This document shows positions 58,501 through 64,000 of a stretch of 64,000 bases of DNA, piece after piece. Under the pieces are notes generated by a model that had not been told where the DNA came from, did not search any database, and saw only the letters and a program-made list of their open reading frames with translations. Source of the stretch: Acestrorhynchus altus (taxonomy: Eukaryota > Chordata > Actinopteri > Characiformes > Acestrorhynchidae); assembly GCA_034509495.1 (NCBI GenBank), contig CM067507.1:7573275-7637274 (forward strand), given 5' to 3'. How positions within the stretch are numbered: position 1 is the stretch's first letter; the number at the start of each line of letters is the position of its first letter. The position numbers and the translations under genes are program-made.

Positions 58501-59437
58501 TATTTTAGCAGCAGACCCTTTAGGTCCTGTACGTTTTAAGGTGGGCCCTCCATGGATCACTATCAACAAACCTTAGGTGCCCATAACCCTGTTGCCATTT
58601 CACAGTTGTCCTTCTTTTTGTAGGTAGGTATTGACCAATGCATACCAGAAAAAACCCACATGACCTGCGGCCAAATATATCCACCCATTTGACAGATGCC
58701 ACTGTAGTTGAAGATAATTAATGCTTTGTGATTTTAGGATTAAGATCAATGATTAATCAAGAGGAAATCTTTGTTTTCTGTTTGTTCCTGTACACCCCTG
58801 AGGGTGTAAAAATGACCTCTGTAAGATATGTGGAGTCCCTAACTGGCATGGCAAAAAGAAAATCATGTCTTATGAAATGTAATTCTTTTCTTACTGAGCA
58901 ATGTATTCATTAAGCAACTGACACCATGAAAACTGAAAACATGTTCAATGAATGAGAAATATGTTAAAGATGTTTGTCATTTAATAAGTAAATGTAATGA
59001 AACATGTTGATCTGTTTTTTTGTTAAAAGGTATTTACTGATAAATATATGCAGTAAATCCCAACGTTTTTAAACTGCATGCTACACAATCATTTGGAAGT
59101 GTTTTTGGGGTTCTTTTTAAAATATCAATATTGTCCTTAACAGCACTTTTTGGTTATAATAACATCTGTACTGTAATATAATTGTTGAAAATGTAAATCG
59201 ATTGCTTAGAAAAACAAACAAAAACTGCAGGTGCATAATCATTTGGAACAGGTTGTATCTGAAATTAAGCAGATATAAAGAATAGGGGTCTCAGACTTGT
59301 ATTGGCAGTGCTATTAGGATTAAGATCAAAACAATCAAGAGAAAATTGATTCCTACAGAACTATGCAACTACACTATCTCAACCTTCTAGTTACAATAAA
59401 AATATACTTTTCTATGTTAAATATACTACATTATACT
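55559..59437. other. Gene-free stretch
   Basis: About 3.9 kb of AT-rich sequence. No exon, transposon end or RNA gene recognised. Small GACAGTGAGG-type repeats at 56450-56515 were the only local structure noted. Confidence 0.5.
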
Positions 59438-59510
59438 GACAATCTCTGACAATTTCCCTGAAGGAACCCTCCCAATGGATCAATAAAGTTCTATTCTATA
59501 AAGTTCTATT
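59438..59510 (+). mobile_element. LINE 3' tail fragment
   Basis: GACAATTTCCCTGAAGGAAC followed by ATCAATAAAGTTCTATTCTA twice is the typical 3' end of a fish CR1/Rex-type LINE, with a short terminal repeat. No coding part is present. Confidence 0.6.
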
Positions 59511-60298
59511 CAATCTAAAATTAGTAACCCACCCTTTCATTATTCACATCCATGAAATTGCAATGTGCTACAAACAGGTTTTAATTATGATGAAGCCTAG
59601 TGCAACAGATCTCCTGAGGAAGATCCATGAGCTCCATCACATTTCCAGTGACCAGGTCAAAACACTTATTTTTAGACCGTGTCTGTCTAAGGCACGACAT
59701 AGACAGCTTTGACTATGATTGAGGTAAATTCTATGGGATGACACCGGGGGTGACTTCTGACTGGGACTATCAAGTATTTGTCCTCCTTTTGCTTTATATT
59801 GACAGTATGCTCTCAAGATGCATGGATTCTTTTTTTATTTACACTTTTATAAAATAAAAAAAAACAAAAACAAAAAAAAAAACAGAAAATCTTGTAGCAC
59901 ATAAAGTTTCTTTTTTTGACACTTTGGAATATAAAGATATAATACATAAAGATACCTTAAGCACAAAATGTGGACAAAATAGACTGGTTCCCTGGGTAGA
60001 AATTAAGCCTCATTAAGTATGGCATTTAATAATATATTATATGGTGTTTTAAATTTTCTTTACAATTTTTAAACATTTCAAAGGAATACTCCACACTGTG
60101 ATAGTTACTATGATTAGCATTTTACCACACAGTACTTAGTACTTCCATAGTTATTTCTTAACTATGGAAAATATTATTGCAATACACATCTAATTTGTCT
60201 TAATAAACATATAGTATACCAAATGATCACTATATAACATACAACATATATACAAATTGCAGTAATACAAAAATGTTCAATACTGGACTGTAGGCAAT
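59511..60298. other. No gene seen
   Basis: AT-rich. Contains an A-rich run at 59855-59882. Nothing else recognised. Confidence 0.4.
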
Positions 60299-60783
60299 AT
60301 TATACTATGCTATGCTATACTATACTAAACTATGCTATGTTATGCTATGTTATGCTATGCTATACTATACTATACTATGCTATACTATACTATACTATGC
60401 TATACTATACTATACTATGCTATGCTATACTATACTATACTATACTATGCTATGTTATGCTATGTTATGCTATGCTATACTATACTATACTATACTATGC
60501 TATACTATACTATCTATACTATGCTATGCTATGCCATAATTATACTATACTATACTATACTATACTATACATACCATACCAAACTATGCCATGTTATGCC
60601 ATGTTATGCTATACATACTTATACCATGCTATACTATACTATACTATGCTATACTATACTATACTATACTATACTATACTATGCTATACTATACTATACT
60701 ATACTATACTATGCTATGCTATACTATACTATACTATACTATACTATACTATGCTATGCTATACTATACTATACCATTTTACA
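60299..60783. repeat. Pentanucleotide array CTATA/CTATG, ~485 bp
   Basis: Nearly pure tandem five-base units, mostly ACTAT-type with interspersed GCTAT and GTTAT variants. The 5-bp period leaves all three forward frames open, giving spurious 150-160 codon frames of Tyr, Leu, Ile, Met and Cys. Confidence 0.97.
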
Positions 60784-62520
60784 CTAAGTTGATACACAGA
60801 CATTAGTGTTTTCTCTAATTTGCCCATTTTCCATTAATTAGTGTTTAGTTGTGACAGTGTTGCTCACTCCTTAACATTACTCCTACAGATAACAATAAAG
60901 ACTGCAATGGGAATGAAACTGACAGGCAGTAGAGTAAGAAAGAGAATTACACTCTGGTGTCTCTCTCAATCCTCACAGGAGCTGAAGTACTGCTGATGTA
61001 CATCCATAAACAGCTTCTGTATAAGGGGGCCTAGGAAGTAGCATTGCGATTCATCAGCACTCATCTCCAAACAATGTGTCAGAAGGTTATAATGACTGAA
61101 AAAGAGAAGGGAGTGGAGAAACCCCCCCCCCCCAGTGTTTGCTTAAACAATACAGATGGAGTCATATGTATACATCATATGTACATATTGCGCAAAAAGT
61201 CAATTTTTGTATACAGTAGTGACTAGTCAAAAATGACCCTTATTCAACATGAGAAAAACACAGTAGACTGAACAAATAAAATATCAGATATTTCAGTGTC
61301 TGGTGCCCTTTCTAGGGGGTACTCCTGGGATTACCATAAGTAATTTGTGGATTGACAACATATAAAGTATTAGAGGATGATAAACAATCTTATAACCCAT
61401 TAGTCGTGATGAAAATTTAGTTTAATTATGCAAAACTCAATATAAACTCAACCACCCTGTATGCACACTCACATAGCGCACAAAAGTGCATTTTGGCAGA
61501 CTTTGCAGTAGGTATAAACATTTGCTACAGACTTAAACAACCAGATGTATCCATGCCATTTACAATAAGCTTAACCATGTCCACCTAAGTACAGAGAAAT
61601 CTGGCTAAACACTACTTTTCCATAGGATATGAGGGAATGTTTTCCCACATCTCAATTTACATGGAACTAATATCAAATATTTATTTCCCAGCTTGTTCTA
61701 CAGGAGGTGAAACTTGCAGTCAGGATTGACTGACAATGGATTCGTGTGGGAAGGTGTTTAGAGGTCAAGCAAGTTGTTGAATTTCTTTTTTTCCCCTAAA
61801 TATTTAAATAATTATATTATATTAAATATCTATCTTATCTTCTCAGGAACATCTCTTGAAAATTAGATAAATGGAGGGTGCTTTCTGACCTTTGCACTGT
61901 AAAGTATATACTAAAAAACATAAACCCCCACACACACAAACACAGTCACATTCCTGCACATAAGTACTCATCCCAAGGGAACACCGGGAAATGTCTGTGA
62001 GTAATTAACAAACACAAAACCTTTAGCAAACAAAAACACTATAACTGAGTGCAGGAATGCAGCACTTCCTTTGCAAAAGTCTACACTTCCTTTTGCTCAC
62101 ACAGCCCTTAAAACCCATTGTTCACAAACAGTCCAGCAGTGAAGAATTACCTCCAACAGAAATTCAACACAAAAATATAAATTATTCACACGTCCCAGTC
62201 ACACCAGTTCTCCTCTCCAAGCTCCATCATGCTTGGATGAAATGTTTCATTCCAACAGAATGCTCCATACAACATCAGGAGTGCTTCATTACATTGCCAG
62301 TGCAAGTGGATTTTCTCCTGATCCTGGAAGCTCTCTGAAAGTGACAGTCAGGATAAGATGCACCTTTAGATGCACTAATTTTGAAATGAAATGTTCTCAT
62401 CATGTACAAGATCATTGTATTCTATTTTAAACTGTGAAGGATCCTTCAATTAAATGACAAAGGCTTCTTGAATTCTCTCTCTCTGCACCTTGCACCCACA
62501 TGCACCTCAGGTCCACATGC
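60784..62520. other. No gene seen
   Basis: About 1.7 kb. Poly-C run at 61123-61132. No convincing coding or mobile sequence. Confidence 0.4.
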
Positions 62521-62524
62521 GCTC

Positions 62525-62617
62525 ACACATCGGCTCTTTCACACCTTACCTTCATCTTCATAAGTCACATTGTGGTAAACCTCTTCTGGGAAAGAAAACA
62601 TGAAAAAAATATATTAT

Positions 62618-62698
<81 letters not shown>

Positions 62699-63440
62699 TT
62701 ACTTGCCCTTGCTCTGATACTGAAACTGTATGTGTCAAGCATTTTTGAGATTAATGTTCTTCACTGCTCTCCACACATTGGTGGTTAAATTTCTCTTCTC
62801 TACATAATTCCCAGTAAGATCAACTGATTTTGAGAAACCATTTGATGACCCTTGCATGCATACGCAAACACTTTACTATACATTTCTAACTCTCACCCAT
62901 GCACCCATTCTACCTAATATTGCTCTTTCTCACCTCAATATTTATATGTATATTGTGGTGAACTTCATCTGAAAAATAAAAGTGCTATTATTTTTTACAC
63001 TCACTCAAAGCCTCGAAGAAAATCCTTTTCTTATTAATGACATTCAAATCTCAAACCACCATGTGGGTTAAATAACTTACTCTCAGAATTGGTCAATGTT
63101 GTATTTTGCTGGTTTGCATGAAACCATTAAGAATTATATTAAACCAAACTGTACAGAGTACAATGGGTGAATAGGTGCTTAAAGCACAGGGCATCATCAA
63201 TATTATGGCAGTTCTCTTCTGATTCACCTTTGTCATATTTAATTTTACCCTCAAAAAGGGTCACAATTAACTGCTTCTCACTACTTCTTCACTGCTGTCC
63301 ACACAGACCACATAAAGTGTTTGGATTTCTCTGCTTCACACACTTCCTCATAGGATCAACTTCAAACCTGATGACTGTTTTGAACTTCACACTTGAGCCA
63401 TCACTTGATGAGTGCTCTGGCATCTTGTGTTGTTTTTGTA
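62525..63440. repeat. Diverged tandem duplication, ~530-bp spacing
   Basis: GTTCTTCACTGCTCTCCACA (62756) recurs as ACTTCTTCACTGCTGTCCAC (63283). In both copies similar text follows in the same order: ATTTCTCTTCTCTACATAAT against ATTTCTCTGCTTCACACACT, then AAGATCAACTGATTTTGAG against AGGATCAACTTCAAACCTG. The (CA)n array lies within the first copy region. Function unknown. Confidence 0.5.
62620..62696. repeat. (CA)n microsatellite, 77 bp
   Basis: Uninterrupted CA repeats. Confidence 0.98.
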
Positions 63441-63814
63441 CATCAGGTGATTTCTGTGTGACAGTGATGCTGTCATTACGAGAAATTCCTTCATTTTCTC
63501 CTTTGCATTCATTACCTCAACTTCTTTTTTAAAAGCTCTCAAGACCTTACCAATATTTCCCCATGTGTACCTGTGTAAACTAGTTCTGCTGACTATCAAG
63601 GCGCTCCATAATGTCACTTTGACTAACATTTTTCTCACTTTTTAATCCTTACAGTATGTCTCAATCCATCAGCTCTTCTTGTGGTCCACTTGATGAAACT
63701 TTCAAAAATAGGGGCAGGTTGTACAGTGCTACTGCTATTGAACACTCTATACTCTAATCTTCTCCTATTTTTGTTGTCTTTGTATTTCCCTTTTTGAGTT
63801 TTTGAAAGGCACAG

Positions 63815-64000
63815 TATAAAGCCATATGCAAAAGTTTGGGCACCCCTGGCCAAATTACACATGTAATTGTTATTTGTTCTGTGGTCTGCATGGTAAGCTG
63901 TCTAGTGCAGGCGTTGCCAACCCTGCTTCTGAAGAGCTGTCTTTGCTGTCTGAAGAGCTGTGGGGTTTTAGCTCTGAACTTATTGAATGTCACAAAGCCT
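63815..64000 (+). mobile_element. Tc1-like terminal repeat, cut by the window end
   Basis: ACAGTATAAAGCCATATGCAA and AAAGTTTGGGCACCCCTGGC (about 63831) match a fish Tc1 terminus, and sequence to its right is probably the inner element. The text CGTTGCCAACCCTGCTTCTG at about 63913 belongs to the short repeat seen at 35074, so that repeat may be inserted in the element. Confidence 0.55.

Noticed and set aside
60307..60806. Open frames of 151-161 codons on the plus strand
   Set aside because: They are by-products of the pentanucleotide array. All three frames are open and composed almost only of Tyr, Leu, Ile, Met and Cys.

Overview
The window is vertebrate nuclear DNA and almost certainly from a teleost fish. 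The evidence is a very high load of Tc1-like transposons, CR1/L2-type LINE fragments, short hAT-type MITEs, abundant CA/GT microsatellites, and genes with GT-AG introns. The Tc1 load suggests an otophysan (catfish, characin or cyprinid relative), but that placement is inference. There are no operons, CRISPR arrays, rRNAs or functional tRNAs, and no viral genome that I can recognise.

Three protein-coding genes are well supported. (1) A C1q-like secreted protein of the C1QL family, closest to C1QL1 by eye, lies on the minus strand in two coding exons (19946-20587 and 14650-14829). Its 5.1 kb intron is full of dead Tc1 elements. (2) An endonuclease domain-containing 1 (ENDOD1)-like secreted nuclease lies on the minus strand in two coding exons (45009-45320 and 40096-40773). 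Its 4.2 kb intron carries a deleted Tc1, a hAT MITE with a perfect 8-bp target duplication and another DNA-element relic, and a CCAAT/GC-box promoter lies upstream. (3) A UDP-glucuronosyltransferase of the fish UGT5 type lies on the plus strand, with one coding exon at 51927-53534 and a probable noncoding first exon ending at 49678.

Layout: 1-14.6 kb is gene-poor, with Tc1 relics, a decayed LINE, a LINE C-terminal fragment cut by a Tc1 insertion, and a local three-copy repeat. 14.6-21.2 kb is the C1QL gene. 21.3-24.7 kb is a cluster of Tc1 elements, including one full-length 1.6 kb copy whose transposase seems broken only once. 24.8-36 kb is gene-poor and rich in simple repeats, with a short telomere-like block. 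36-38.6 kb holds a GC-rich unidentified coding-like patch, a Tc1 relic and a decayed LINE. 40-45.8 kb is the ENDOD1-like gene. 46.3-47 kb is an L2 LINE 3' end. 49.5-53.6 kb is the UGT gene. 54-64 kb is gene-poor, with a hAT MITE, a 485-bp pentanucleotide array and a long CA array.

The three genes are unrelated in pathway: synaptic/secreted signalling, secreted nuclease, and ER detoxification. Nothing in the sequence shows co-regulation. I found no convincing undescribed biological system. The most informative observations concern transposon state and insertion history, the eroded collagen tail of the C1QL protein, and a few unexplained repeats. All family assignments come from reading the sequence, without database searches.
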